64,000 bases of DNA from Mixophyes australis (Eukaryota > Chordata > Amphibia > Anura > Limnodynastidae): positions 558,001 to 622,000 of the forward strand of contig JAVHZZ010000068.1 in assembly GCA_036250195.1 (NCBI GenBank). Reading direction: 5' to 3'. Shown here one piece after another: positions 15,600 to 31,570 of this stretch (within the stretch, counting starts at the first letter, position 1; each line of letters begins with the position of its first letter). The translations under genes were made by a program, and so were the position numbers. Under the pieces are notes generated by a model. It had not been told where the DNA came from, made no database searches, and worked only from the letters and a program-made list of their open reading frames with translations.

Positions 15600-17700
15600 T
15601 CAATTCATGATTCATGATTCATGATTCAATTCATGATTCATGATTCATGATTCAATTCATGATTCATAATTCACGATTCATGATTCAATTCATGATTAAT
15701 GATTCAATTCATGATTCGATTCATGATTCAATTCATGATTCATAATTCACGATTCATGATTCAATTCATGATTAATGATTCAATTCATGATTCGATTCAT
15801 GATTCATGATTGGATTTATGATTCATGATTCGTGATTCAATTCATGATTCAATTCATGATTCATGATTCATGATTCGATTCATGATTCATGATTCAATTC
15901 ATGATTCATGACTTATGATTCAATTTATGATTCATGATTCATGATTTATGATTCAATTCATGATTCATGATTCGATTCATGATTCATGATTCAATTCATG
16001 ATTCATGATTTATGATTCAATTTATGATTCATGATTCATGATTCATGATTCAATTCATGATTCATGATTCGATTCATGATTCATGATTCGATTCATGATT
16101 CGATTCATGATTCATGATTCAATTCATGATTCATGATTCAATTCATGATTCATGATTCATGATTCATTATTCGATTCATGATTCATGATTCATGACTCAT
16201 GATTCATGATTCATGATTCAATTCATGATTCATGTTTCGATTCATGATTCTTGATTCATGATTCATGATTCATGATTCATGATTCATGATTCAATTCATG
16301 ATTCATTATTCGATTCATGATTCATGATTCATGATTCAATTCATGATTCATGATTCAATTCATGATTCATGTTTCGATTCATGATTCATGATAAATGATT
16401 CAATTCATGATTCATGATTCGATTCATGATTCATGATTCAATTCATGATTCATGATTCATGATTCAATTCATGATTCATGATTCATGATTCGATTCATGA
16501 TTCATGATTCATGATTCAATTCATGATTCATGATTCATGATTCAATTCATGATTCATGATTCATGATACAATTCATGATTCATGATTCAATTCATGATTC
16601 ATGATTCATGATTCATGATTCAATTTATGATTCATGATTCAACTCATGATTCAATTCATGATTCATGATTCGATTCATGATTCATGATTCGATTCATGAT
16701 TCATGATTCATGATTCAATTCATGATTCATGATTCATGATTCATGATTCATGATTCAATTTATTATTTAATTCATGATTCATGATTCGATTCATGATTCA
16801 TGATTCAATTCATGATTCAATTCATGATTTATGATTCGATTCATGATTCAAATCATGATTCATGATTCATGATTCGATTCATGATTCATGATTCAATTCA
16901 TGATTCATAATTCATGATTTATGATTCAATTCATGATTCAATTCATGATTAATGATTCAATTCATGATTCAATTCATGATTCAATTCATGATTCATGATT
17001 CGATTCATGATTCAATTCATGATTCATGATTCATGATTCATGATTCGATTCATGATTCATGATTCAATTTATGATTCAATTCATGATTCATGATTCATGA
17101 TTCGATTCATGGTTCATGATTCAATTCATAATTCATGATTTATGATTCAATTTATGATTCATGATTCATGATTCTTGATTCAATTCATGATTCATGATTC
17201 GATTCTTGATTCATGATTCAATTCATGATTCAATTCATGATTCATGATTCAATTCATGATTCATGATTCAATTCATGATTCATTTCATGATTCATGATTC
17301 AATTTATGATTCATGATTCAACTCATGATTCAATTCATGATTCATGATTCGATTCATAATTCATGATTCATGATTCAACTCATGACTCAATTCATGATTC
17401 ATGATATATGATTCAATTTACGATTCATGATTCAACTCATGATTCAATTCATGATTCATGATTCGATTCATGATTCATGATTCAATTCATGATTCATGAT
17501 TCATGATTCATGCTTCAATTCATGATTCATGATTCATGATTCAATTCATGATTCATGATTCATGATTCAATTCATGATTCATGATTCGATTCATGATTCA
17601 TGATTCGATTTATGATTCATGATTCATGATTCATGATTCAATTCATGATTCATGATTCATGATTCAATTCATGATTCATAATTCATGATTCATGATTCAA
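15600..17700 (+). repeat. Domain B HOR unit 1 (about 2.1 kb)
   Basis: Aligns with 17,700-19,330. The offset is 2,097 at its start (CACG pair; CATGACTTATG at 15,908 and 18,005) and about 1,991 at the ATAAATG variant (16,391 and 18,382), because unit 2 lacks about 106 bp. It is 2,039 at the AT box (16,747 and 18,786). The changing offset shows several whole-sub-block indels since the duplication. End points are approximate. Confidence 0.72.
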
Positions 17701-20700
17701 TTCATGATTCATGATTCATGATTCAATTCATGATTCATGATTCATGATTCAATTCATGATTCATAATTCACGATTCATGATTCAATTCATGATTAATGAT
17801 TCAATTCATGATTCGATTCATGATTCAATTCATGATTCATAATTCACGATTCATGATTCAATTCATGATTAATGATTAAATTCATGATTCGATTCATGAT
17901 TCATGATTGGATTTATGATTCATGATTCGTGATTCAATTCATGATTCAATTCATGATTCATGATTCATGATTCGATTCATGATTCATGATTCAATTCATG
18001 ATTCATGACTTATGATTCAATTTATGATTCATGATTCATGATTTATGATTCAATTCATGATTCATGATTCGATTCATGATTCATGATTCAATTCATGATT
18101 CATGATTTATGATTCAATTTATGATTCATGATTCATGATTCATGATTCAATTCATGATTCATGATTCGATTCATGATTCATGATTCGATTCATGATTCGA
18201 TTCATGATTCATGATTCAATTCATGATTCATGATTCAATTCATGATTCATGATTCATGATTCATGATTCATGATTCATGATTCAATTCATGATTCATTAT
18301 TCGATTCATGATTCATGATTCATGATTCAATTCATGATTCATGATTCAATTCATGATTCATGTTTCGATTCATGATTCATGATAAATGATTCAATTCATG
18401 ATTCATGATTCGATTCATGATTCAATTCATGATTCATGATTCATGATTCAATTCATGATTCATGATTCATGATTCAATTCATGATTCATGATTCAATTCA
18501 TGATTCATGATTCATGATTCGATTCATGATTCATGATTCATGATTCAATTCATGATTCATGATTCATGATTCAATTCATGATTCATGATTCATGATACAA
18601 TTCATGATTCATGATTCAATTCATGATTCATGATTCATGATTCATGATTCAATTTATGATTCATGATTCAACTCATGATTCAATTCATGATTCATGATTC
18701 GATTCATGATTCATGATTCGATTCATGATTCATGATTCATGATTCAATTCATGATTCATGATTCATGATTCATGATTCATGATTCAATTTATTATTTAAT
18801 TCATGATTCATGATTCGATTCATGATTCATGATTCAATTCATGATTCAATTCATGATTTATGATTCGATTCATGATTCAAATCATGATTCATGATTCATG
18901 ATTCGATTCATGATTCATGATTCAATTCATGATTCATAATTCATGATTCATGATTCAATTCATGATTCAATTCATGATTAATGATTCAATTCATGATTCA
19001 ATTCATGATTAAATTCATGATTCATGATTCGATTCATGATTCAATTCATGATTCATGATTCATGATTCATGATTCGATTCATGATTCATGATTCAATTTA
19101 TGATTCAATTCATGATTCATGATTCATGATTCGATTCATGGTTCATGATTCAATTCATAATTCATGATTTATGATTCAATTTATGATTCATGATTCATGA
19201 TTCTTGATTCAATTCATGATTCATGATTCGATTCTTGATTCATGATTCAATTCATGATTCAATTCATGATTCATGATTCAATTCATGATTCATGATTCAA
19301 TTCATGATTCATGATTCATGATTCATTAGTCGATTCATGATTCATAATTCATGATTTAATTCATGATTCATGATTCATGATTCATGATTCAATTCATGAT
19401 TCATATTTCGATTCATGATTCTTGATTCATGATTCATGATTCAATTCATGATTCATGATTCATGATACATTATTCGATTCATGATTCATGATTCATGATT
19501 CAATTCATGATTCATGATTCATGATTCAATTCATGATTCATGATTCGATTCGTGATTCATGATTTAATGATTCGATTCATGATTCATGATTCAATTCATG
19601 ATTCATGATTCAATTCATGATTCATGATTCAATTCATGATTCATAATTCATGATTCATGATTCAATTCATGATTCATGATTCGATTCATGATTCATGATT
19701 CATGATTCATGATTCGATTCATTAATTCATGATTCATGATTCATGATTCAATTCATGATTCATGATTCATGATTCAATTCATGATTCATGATTCATGATA
19801 CAATTCATGATTCATGATTCGATTCATGATTCATGTTTTGATTCATGATTCATGATTCAATTCATGATTTATGATTCATGATTCAATTCATGATTCATGA
19901 TCCATGATTCAATTCATGATTCATGATTCAATTCATAATTCAATTCATGATTCATGATTCATGATTCATGATTCATGATTTATGATTCATGATTCATTAT
20001 TCAATTCATGATTCAAGATTCATGATTCAATTCATAATTCAATTCATGATTCATGATTCATGATTCATGATTCAATTCATGATTCATGATTCATAATTAA
20101 AATCATGATTCAATTCATGATTCATGATTCAATTCCTGATTCAAATCATGATTCATGATTGAATTCATGATTCATGATTCATGATTCATGATTCAATTCA
20201 TGATTCATTTCATGATTCATGATTCAATTTATGATTCATGATTCAACTCATGATTCAATTCATTAATCATGATTCGATTCATAATTCATGATTCATGATT
20301 CAATTCATGATTCATTTCATGATTCATGATTCAATTTATGATTCATGATTCAACTCGTGATTCAATTCATTATTCATGATTCGATTCATAATTCATGATT
20401 CATGATTCAACTCATGATTCAATTCATGATTCATGATATATGATTCAATTTATGATTCATGATTCAACTCATGATTCAATTCATGATTCATGATTCGATT
20501 CATGATTCATGATTCAATTCATGATTCATGATTCATGATTCATGCTTTAATTCATGATTCATGATTTATGATTCAATTCATGATTCATGATTCATGATTC
20601 AATTCATGATTCATGATTCGATTCATGATTCATGATTCGATTTATGATTCATGATTCATGATTCATGATTCAATTCATGATTCATGATTCATGATTCAAT

Positions 20701-20790
20701 TCATGATTCATAATTCATGATTCATGATTCAATTCATGATTCATGATTCATGATTCAATTCATGATTCATGATTCAATTCATGATTCATA
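17700..20790 (+). repeat. Domain B HOR unit 2 with 3' extension
   Basis: The first 1.6 kb matches unit 1. The remainder (from about 19,330) begins with CATTAGTCGATTC, unique to domain B, and adds about 1 kb not found in unit 1. The added part contains TTTAATGATTCG (about 19,563), CATGTTTTG (19,832), AATTAAAATC (20,095) and AATTCCTGATTCAAATC (20,131). This larger form was then propagated to the right. Confidence 0.7.
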
Positions 20791-23700
20791 ATTCACGATT
20801 CATGATTCAATTCATGATTAATGATTCAATTCATGATTCGATTCATGATTCAATTCATGATTCATAATTCACGATTCATGATTCAATTCATGATTAATGA
20901 TTCAATTCATGATTCGATTCATGATTCAATTCATGATTCATGATTGGATTTATGATTCATGATTCGTGATTCAATTCATGATTCAATTCATGATTCATGA
21001 TTCATGATTCGATTCATGATTCATGATTCAATTCATGATTCATGATTTATGATTCAATTTATGAATCATGATTCATGATTTATGATTCAATTCATGATTC
21101 ATGATTCGATTCATGATTCATGATTCAATTCATGATTCATGATTTATGATTCAATTTATGATTCATGATTCATGATTCATGATTCAATTCATGATTCATG
21201 ATTCGATTCATGATTCATGATTCGATTCATGATTCGATTCATGATTCATGATTCAATTCATGATTCATGATTCAATTCATGATTCATGATTCATTATTCG
21301 ATTCATGATTCATGATTCATGATTCATGACTCATGATTCATGATTCATGATTCATGATTCAATTCATGATTCATGTTTCGATTCATGATTCTTGATTCAT
21401 GATTCATGATTCATGATTCATGATTCAATTCATGATTCATTATTCGATTCATGATTCATGATTCATGATTCAATTCATGATTCATGATTCAATTCATGAT
21501 TCATGTTTCGATTCATGATTCATGATAAATGATTCAATTCATGATTCATGATTCGATTCATGATTCATGATTCAATTCATGATTCATGATTCATGATTCA
21601 ATTCATGATTCATGATTCATGATTCAATTCATGATTCATGATTCAATTCATGATTCATGATTCATGATTCGATTCATGATTCATGATTCATGATTCATGA
21701 TTCAATTCATGATTCATGATTCATGATTCAATTCATGATTCATGATTCATGATTCAATTCATGATTCATGATTCGATTCATGATTCATGATTCGATTCAT
21801 GATTTATGATTCATGATTCATGATTCAATTCATGATTCATGATTCATGATTCAATTCATGATTCATGATTCAGGATTCATGATTCAATTTATGATTCATG
21901 ATTCAACTCATGATTCAATTCATGATTCATGATTCGATTCATGATTCATGATTCGATTCATGATTCATGATTCATGATTCAATTCATGATTCATGATTCA
22001 TGATTCATGATTCATGATTCAATTTATTATTTAATTCATGATTCATGATTCGATTCATGATTCATGATTCAATTCATGATTCAATTCATGATTTATGATT
22101 CGATTAATGATTCAATTCATGATTCATGATTCATGATTCGATTCATGATTCATGATTCAATTCATGATTCATAATTCATGATTCATGATTCAATTCATGA
22201 TTCAATTCATGATTAATGATTCAATTCATGATTCAATTCATGATTAATGATTCAATTCATGATTCAATTCATGATTCAATTCATGATTCATGATTCGATT
22301 CATGATTCAATTCATGATTCATGATTCATGATTCATGATTCGATTCATGATTCATGATTTAATTTATGATTCAATTCATGATTCATGATTCATGATTCGA
22401 TTCATGGTTCATGATTCAATTCATAATTCATGATTTATGATTTAATTTATGATTCATGATTCATGATTCTTGATTCAATTCATGATTCATGATTCGATTC
22501 TTGATTCATGATTCAATTCATGATTCAATTCATGATTCATGATTCAATTCATGATTCATGATTCAATTCATGATTCATGATTCATGATTCATTAGTCGAT
22601 TCATGATTCATAATTCATGATTTAATTCATGATTCATGATTCATGATTCATGATTCAATTCATGATTCATATTTCGATTCATGATTCTTGATTCATGATT
22701 CATGATTCAATTCATGATTCATGATTCATGATACATTATTCGATTCATGATTCATGATTCATGATTCAATTCATGATTCATGATTCATGATTCAATTCAT
22801 GATTCATGATTCGATTCGTGATTCATGATTTAATGATTCGATTCATGATTCATGATTCAATTCATGATTCATGATTCATGATTCAATTCATGATTCATGA
22901 TTCAATTCATGATTCATAATTCATGATTCATGATTCAATTCATGATTCATGATTCGATTCATGATTCATGATTCATGATTCATGATTCGATTCATTAATT
23001 CATGATTCATGATTCATGATTCAATTCATGATTCATGATTCATGATTCAATTCATGATTCATGATTCATGATACAATTCATGATTCATGATTCGATTCAT
23101 GATTCATGTTTTGATTCATGATTCATGATTCAATTCATGATTTATGATTCATGATTCAATTCATGATTCATGATCCATGATTCAATTCATGATTCATGAT
23201 TCAATTCATAATTCAATTCATGATTCATGATTCATGATTCATGATTTATGATTCATGATTCATTATTCAATTCATGATTCAAGATTCATGTTTCAATTCA
23301 TAATTCAATTCATGATTCATGATTCATGATTCATGATTCAATTCATGATTCATGATTCATAATTAAAATCATGATTCAATTCATGATTCATGATTCAATT
23401 CCTGATTCAAATCATGATTCATGATTGAATTCATGATTCATGATTCATGATTCATGATTCAATTCATGATTCATTTCATGATTCATGATTCAATTTATGA
23501 TTCATGATTCAACTCATGATTCAATTCATTAATCATGATTCGTCTCATAATTCATGATTCATGATTCAATTCATGATTCATTTCATGATTCATGATTCAA
23601 TTTATGATTCATGATTCAACTCGTGATTCAATTCATTATTCATGATTCGATTCATAATTCATGATTCATGATTCAACTCATGATTCAATTCATGATTCAT

Positions 23701-24060
23701 GATATATGATTCAATTTATGATTCATGATTCAACTCATGATTCAATTCATGATTCATGATTCGATTCATGATTCATGATTCAATTCATGATTCATGATTC
23801 ATGATTCATGCTTTAATTCATGATTCATGATTTATGATTCAATTCATGATTCATGATTCATGATTCAATTCATGATTCATGATTCGATTCATGATTCATG
23901 ATTCGATTTATGATTCATGATTCATGATTCATGATTCAATTCATGATTCATGATTCATGATTCAATTCATGATTCATAATTCATAATTCATGATTCAATT
24001 CATGATTCATGATTCATGATTCAATTCATGATTCATGATTCATGATTCAATTCATGATTC
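20790..24060 (+). repeat. Domain B HOR unit 3 (about 3.27 kb)
   Basis: Matches unit 2 at an offset of 3,266 at four independent rare variants: CATTAGTCG (19,328 and 22,594), TTTAATG (19,565 and 22,831), CCTGATTCAAATC (20,135 and 23,401) and AATTAAAATC (20,095 and 23,361). Locally the offset becomes 3,273 (one extra heptamer). The AT box is at 22,021. Confidence 0.8.
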
Positions 24061-27000
24061 ATAATTCACGATTCATGATTCAATTCATGATTAATGATTC
24101 AATTCATGATTCGATTCATGATTCAATTCATGATTCATAATTCACGATTCATGATTCAATTCATGATTAATGATTCAATTCATGATTCGATTCATGATTC
24201 AATTCATGATTCATTATTGGATTTATGATTCATGATTCGTGATTCAATTCATGATTCAATTCATGATTCATGATTCATGATTCGATTCATGATTCATGAT
24301 TCAATTCATGATTCATGATTTATGATTCAATTTATGAATCATGATTCATGATTTATGATTCAATTCATGATTCATGATTCGATTCATGATTCATGATTCA
24401 ATTCATGATTCATGATTTATGATTCAATTTATGATTCATGATTCATGATTCATGATTCAATTCATGATTCATGATTCGATTCATGATTCATGATTCGATT
24501 CATGATTCGATTCATGATTCATGATTCAATTCATGATTCATGATTCAATTTATGATTCATGATTCATTATTCGATTCATGATTCATGATTCATGATTCAT
24601 GAATCATGATTCATGATTCATGATTCATGATTCAATTCATGATTCATGTTTCGATTCATGATTCTTGATTCATGATTCATGATTCATGATTCATGATTCA
24701 ATTCATGATTCATTATTCGATTCATGATTCATGATTCATGATTCAATTCATGATTCATGATTCAATTCATGATTCATGTTTCGATTCATGATTCATGATA
24801 AATGATTCAATTCATGATTCATGATTCGATTCATGATTCATGATTCAATTCATGATTCATGATTCGATTCATGATTCATGATTCAATTCATGATTCATGA
24901 TTCATGATTCAATTCATGATTCATGATTCAATTCATGATTCATGATTCAATTCATGATTCATGATTCATGATTCGATTCATGATTCATGATTCATGATTC
25001 ATGATTCAATTCATGATTCATGATTCATGATTCAATTCATGATTCATGATTCATGATTCAATTCATGATTCATGATTCGATTCATGATTCATGATTCGAT
25101 TCATGATTCATGATTCATGATTCATGATTCAATTCATGATTCATGATTCATGATTCAATTCATGATTCATGATTCAGGATTCATGATTCAATTTATGATT
25201 CATGATTCAACTCATGATTCAATTCATGATTCATGATTCGATTCATGATTCATGATTCGATTCATGATTCATGATTCAATTCATGATTCATGATTCATGA
25301 TTCATGATTCATGATTCAATTTATTATTTAATTCATGATTCATGATTCGATTCATGATTCATGATTCAATTCATGATTCAATTCATGATTTATGATTCGA
25401 TTAATGATTCAATTCATGATTCATGATTCATGATTCGATTCATGATTCATGATTCAATTCATGATTCATAATTCATGATTCATGATTCAATTCATGATTC
25501 AATTCATGATTAATGATTCAATTCATGATTCAATTCATGATTCAATTCATGATTCATGATTCGATTCATGATTCAATTCATGATTCATGATTCATGATTC
25601 ATGATTCGATTCATGATTCATGATTCAATTTATGATTCAATTCATGATTCATGATTCATGATTCGATTCATGGTTCATGATTCAATTCATAATTCATGAT
25701 TTATGATTCAATTTATGATTCATGATTCATGATGCTTGATTCAATTCATGATTCATGATTCAATTCATGATTCAATTCATGATTCATGATTCAATTCATG
25801 ATTCATGATTCAATTCATGATTCATGATTCAATTCATGATTCATGATTCATGATTCATTATTTGATTCATGATTCATAATTCATGATTTAATTCATGATT
25901 CATGATTCATGATTTATGATTCAATTCATGATTCATATTTCGATTCATGATTCTTGATTCATGATTCATGATTCAATTCATGATTCATGATTCATGATAC
26001 ATTATTCGATTCATGATTCATGATTCATGATTCAATTCATGATTTATGATTCATGATTCATGATTCAATTCATGATTCATGTTTCGATTCATGATTCTTG
26101 ATTCATGATTCATGATTCGATTCATGATTCATGATTCAATTCATGATTCATGATTCATGATTCATGATTCGATTCATGATTCATGATTCATGATTCAATT
26201 CATGATTCATGATTCATGATTCAATTCATGATTCATGATTCATGATTCAATTCATGATTCATGATTCGATTCGTGATTCATGATTCATGATTCGATTCAT
26301 GATTCATGATTCATGATTCAATTCATGATTCATGATTCATGATTCAATTCATGATTCATGATTCAATTCATGATTCATGATTCATGATTCAATTCATGAT
26401 TCATGATTCAATTCATGATTCATAATTCATGATTCATGATTCAATTCATGATTCATGATTCAATTCATGATTCATGATTCATGATTCATGATTCGATTCA
26501 TGATTCATGATTCAATTCATGATTCATGATTCATGATTCATGATTCAATATTCATGATTCATGATTCATGTTTTGATTCATGATTCATGATTCAATTCAT
26601 GATTTATGATTCATGATTCAATTCATGATTCATGATCCATGATTCAATTCATGATTCATGATTCAATTCATAATTCAATTCATGATTCATGATTCATGAT
26701 TCATGATTTATGATTCATGATTCATTATTCAATTCATGATTCAAGATTCATGATTCAATTCATAATTCAATTCATGATTCATGATTCATGATTCATGATT
26801 CAATTCATGATTCATGATTCATAATTAAAATCATGATTCAATTCATGATTCATGATTCGATTCCTGATTCAAATCATGATTCATGATTGAATTCATGATT
26901 CATGATTCATGATTCATGATTCAATTCATGATTCATTTCATGATTCATGATTCAATTTATGATTCATGATTCAACTCATGATTCAATTCATGATTCATGA

Positions 27001-27420
27001 TTCGATTCATAATTCATGATTCATGATTCAATTCATGATTCATGATTCATGATTCATGATTCAATTTATGATTCATGATTCAACTCATGATTCAATTCAT
27101 GATTCATGATTCGATTCATGATTCATGATTCAATTCATGATTCATGATTCATGATTCATGATTCATGATTCATGATTCAATTCATGATTCATGATTCAAT
27201 TCATGATTCATGATTCATGATTCAATTCATGATTCATGATTCGATTCATGATTCATGATTCGATTTATGATTCATGATTCATGATTCATGATTCAATTCA
27301 TGATTCATGATTCATGATTCAATTCATGATTCATAATTCATGATTCATGATTCAATTCATGATTCATGATTCATGATTCAATTCATGATTCATGATTCAT
27401 GATTCAATTCATGATTCATA
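24060..27420 (+). repeat. Domain B HOR unit 4 (about 3.3 kb)
   Basis: Matches unit 3. The CACG pair is offset by 3,273, and CATTATTTGATTC at about 25,856 corresponds to CATTAGTCG at an offset of 3,266. The last AT-only box of the window is here (25,318). The block with AATTAAAATC (26,823) is displaced by a further 196 bp, so extra sub-blocks were inserted after 25.9 kb. GATGCTTG near 25,731 is a private variant. Confidence 0.75.
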
Positions 27421-28439
27421 ATTCACGATTCATGATTCAATTCATGATTAATGATTCAATTCATGATTCGATTCATGATTTAATTTATGATTCATGATTG
27501 GATTTATGATTCATGATTCGTGATTCAATTCATGATTCAATTCATGATTCATGATTCATGATTCGATTCATGATTTATGATTCAATTCATGATTCATGAT
27601 TTATGATTCAATTTATGATTCATGATTCATAATTCATGATTCAATTCATGATTCATGATTCGATTCATGATTCGATTCATGATTCATGATTCAATTCATG
27701 ATTCATGATTTATGATTCAATTTATGATTCATGATTCATGATTCAATTCATCATTCATGATTCGATTCATGATTCATGATTCGATTCATGATTCGATTCA
27801 TGATTCATGATTCAATTCATGATTCATGATTCAATTCATGATTCATGATTCATTATTCGATTCATGATTCATGATTCATGATTCAATTCATGATTCATGA
27901 TTCAACTCATGATTCAATTCATGATTCATGATTCATGACTCATGATTCATGATTCATGATTCATGATTCAATTCATGATTCATGTTTCGATTCATGATTC
28001 TTGATTCATGATTCATGATTCAATTCATGATTCATTATTCGATTCATGATTCATGATTCATGATTCAATTCATGATTCATGATTCAATTCATGATTCATG
28101 ATTCAATTCATGATTCATGATTCATGATTCAATTCATGATTCATGATTCATGATTCAATTCATGATTCATGATTCATGATTCAATTCATGATTCATGATT
28201 CGATTCATGATTCATGATTCGATTCATGATTCATGATTCATGATTCATGATTCAATTCATGATTCATGATTCATGATTCAATTCATGATTCATGATTCAT
28301 GATTCATGATTCAATTTATGATTCATGATTCAACTCATGATTCAATTCATGATTCATGATTCGATTCATGATTCATGATTCGAATCATGATTCATGATTC
28401 ATGATTCAATTCATGATTCATGATTCATGATTCATGATT

Positions 28440-31400
28440 TAATTCATTATTCATGACTCATGATTCATTTTGATGATTCATAATTCAATTCATGATTCGA
28501 TTCCTGATTCAATTCATGATACATGATTCAATTAATGTTTCAATTCATGATTCATGATTCGATTCATGATTCAATTCATGATTCATGATTCATGATTCAA
28601 TTAATGTTTCAATTCATGATTCATGATTCGATTCATGATTCAATTCATGATTCATGATTCATGATTCGATTCATGATTCATGATTCATGATTCAATTTAT
28701 TAATTCATGATTCATGATTCAATTCATGATTCATGATTCATGATTCATGATTCATGATTCAATTCATGATTCATGATTCGATTCATGATTCATGATTCAA
28801 TTCATGATTCATGATTCATGATTCAATTCATTAATTCATGATTCATGATTCAATTCATGATTCATGATTCATGATTCGATTCATGATTCATGATTCATAA
28901 TTCATGATTCAATTCATGATTCATGATTCAATTCATGATTCATGATTCATGATTCAATTCATGATTCATGATTCATGATTTAATTCATGATTCATGATTC
29001 ATAATTCATGATTCATGATTCAATTCATGATTCATGATTCAATTCATGATTAATGATTCAATTCATGATTCGATTCATGATTCAATTCATAATTCATGAT
29101 TCGATTTATGATTCATGATTCATGATTCAATTCATGATTCATGATTCAATTCATGATTCAATTCATGATTCAATTCATGATTCATGATTCGATTCATGAT
29201 TCATGATTCGATTCATAATTCATGATACAATTCATGATTCATAATTCATGATTAAATTCATGATTCATGATTCATGATTCAATTCATGATTCATGATTCG
29301 ATTCATGATTCATGATTCATGATTCGATTCATGATTCATGATTCATGATTCATGATTCAATTCATGATTCATGATTCAATTCATGATTCATAATTCATGA
29401 TTCAATTCATGATTCATGATTCACGATTCAATTCATGATTCATAATTCATGATTCATGATTCAATTCTTGATTCATGATTCGATTCCTGATTCGATTCAT
29501 GATTCATAATTCAATTCATGATTCATGATTCATGATTCATTTCATGATTCATGATTCATGATTCAATTCATGATTCATGATTCAATTCATAATTCAATTC
29601 ATGATTCATGATTCATGAATCATGATTCATGATTCATGATTTATGATTCATGATTCATGATTCAATTCATGATTCAAAATTCATGATTCAATTCATAATT
29701 CAATTCATGATTCATGATTCATGATTTAATTCATGATTTATGATTCATAATTAAAATCATGATTCAATTCATGATTCATGATTGAATTCATGATTCGATT
29801 CCTGATTCAATTCATGATTCATGATTCAATTCATGATTCATGATTCGATTCATGATTCAATTCATGATTCATGATTCATGATTCGATTCATGATTCATGA
29901 TTAAATTCATGATTCATGATATATGATTCGATTCATGATTCATGATTCAATTCATGATTCATGATTTATGATTCAATTTATGATTCATGATTCATGATTC
30001 TTGATTCAATTCATGATTCATGATTCGATTCTTGATTCATGATTCAATTCATGATTCATGATTCATGATTCATAATTCAATTCATGATTCATGTTTCGAT
30101 TCATGATTCTTGATTCATGATTCATGATTCAATTCATGATTTATGATTCATTATTCATTATTCGATTCATGATTCATGATTCATAATTCATGATTCAATT
30201 CATGATTCATGATTCAATTCATGATTCATGATTCATGATTCGATTCATGATTCATGATTCATGATTCAATTCATGATTCATGATTCATGATTCAATTCAT
30301 GATTCATAATTCATGATTCATGATTCAATTCATGATTCATGATTCGATTCATGATTCATGATTCATGATTCATGATTCAATTCATGATTCATGATTCATG
30401 ATTCAATTCATGATTCATGATTCATGATACAATTCATGATTCATGATTCGATTCATGATTCGATTCATGATTCATGATTCAATTCATGATTCATGATTCA
30501 TGATTCAATTCATAATTCATGATTCATGATTCAATTCATGATTCATGATTCAATTCATAATTCAATTCATGATTCATGATTCATGATTCATGATTTATGA
30601 TTCATGATTCATGATTCCATTCATGATTCAAGATTCATGATTCAATTCATAATTCAATTCATGATTCATGATTCATGATTCATGATTCAATTCATGATTC
30701 ATGATTCATAATTAAAATCATGATTCAATTCATTATTCATTATTCGATTCCTGATTCAAATCATGATTCATGATTGAATTCATGATTCATGATTCATGAT
30801 TCAATTCATGATTCATGAATCATGATTCAATTCATGATTCATGATTCGATTCATGATTCATGATTCAATTCATGATTCATGATTCATGATTCATGATTCA
30901 TGATTCATGATTCGATTTAGGATTCATGATTCATGATTCATGATTCAATTCATGATTCATGATTCATGATTCAATTCATGATTCATAATTCATGATTCAT
31001 GATTCAATTCATGATTCATGATTCATGATTCAATTCATGATTCATGATTCATGATTCAATTCATGATTCATGATTCATGATTCAATTCATGATTCATGAT
31101 TCGATTCATGATTCATGATTAGATTTATGATTCATGATTCATGATTCATGATTCAATTCATGATTCATGATTCATGATTCAATTCATGATTCATAATTCA
31201 TGATTCATGATTCAATTCATGATTCATGATTCATGATTCAATTCATGATTCATGATTCATGATTCAATTCATGATTCATGATTCATGATTCAATTCATGA
31301 TTCATGATTCATGATTCAATTCATGATTAATGATTCAATTCATGATTCGATTCATGATTCAATTCATGATTCATGATTGGATTTATGATTCATGATTCAT

Positions 31401-31570
31401 GATTCAATTCATGATTCATGATTCAATTCATGATTCATGATTCGATTCATGATTCATGATTCAATTCATGATTCAATTCATGATTCATAATTCATGATTT
31501 GATTCATGATTCATGATTCAATTCATGATTCATGATTTATGATTCAATTTATGATTCATGATTCATGATT
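28440..31570 (+). repeat. Domain C entry segment
   Basis: Starts with the marker ATTCATTTTGATGATTC (about 28,463) that is otherwise found only at 46,523 and 48,443. It includes a 69-bp tandem duplication around ATTAATGTTTC (28,531 and 28,600), a CATTTCATG/CATAATTC block (about 29,500-29,700) and two AATTAAAATC blocks. Most of it reappears at about 48.5-50.4 kb (offset near 19.9 kb). Confidence 0.72.
28531..28668 (+). repeat. 69-bp tandem duplication
   Basis: ATTAATGTTTC with its following heptamer and pentamer pattern occurs at 28,531 and again at 28,600. The related copy near 48,511 has only one. The duplication therefore arose in this lineage of the block, or one copy was lost in the other. 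Confidence 0.8.

Larger units (their letters stand above)
141..25333 (+). repeat. AT-only marker box AATTTATTATTTAATT, about 22 copies
   Basis: A 16-bp G/C-free box sits in the array at 141, 750, 1741, 2598 (TTAATA variant), 3569, 4633, 5380, 6045, 6654, 7507, 7773, 8433 (one C), 9166, 10284, 11180, 12074, 12723 (6-bp deletion), 14808, 16747, 18786, 22021 and 25318. In most domain A copies it is preceded by ATTCCTGATTCAATTCATG plus a CG pentamer and two heptamers. It can be derived from ATTCA-ATTCATG-type units by several substitutions, so it probably marks one old mutated segment amplified with its HOR. I found none after 25.4 kb. A protein-binding role is possible but nothing in the sequence shows one. 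Confidence 0.85.
15181..28440 (+). repeat. Domain B: units of about 2.1 kb, then 3.27 kb
   Basis: Recognised by paired CATAATTCACGATTC variants followed by CATGATTAATG, by GATTGGATTTATG and by ATTCAACTCATG. The CACG variants lie at 15,672/15,748, 17,769/17,845, 20,794/20,870, 24,067/24,143 and 27,424 (single). Successive offsets are 2,097, 3,025, 3,273 and 3,357. The unit therefore grew by about 1 kb between its second and third appearance and stayed near 3.27-3.36 kb after that. The AT box continues once per unit until 25,318. Confidence 0.78.

Noticed and set aside
16190..16200. Isolated TGACTCA copies in domain B as conserved regulatory sites
   Set aside because: They are single T to C changes of the unit at inconsistent HOR positions, as expected from random substitution.
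141..25333. AT-only box as a replication origin or promoter TATA element
   Set aside because: It is a decayed satellite unit carried along with its HOR. No transcribed region, terminator or origin-type element is near it, and A+T richness alone is not evidence.
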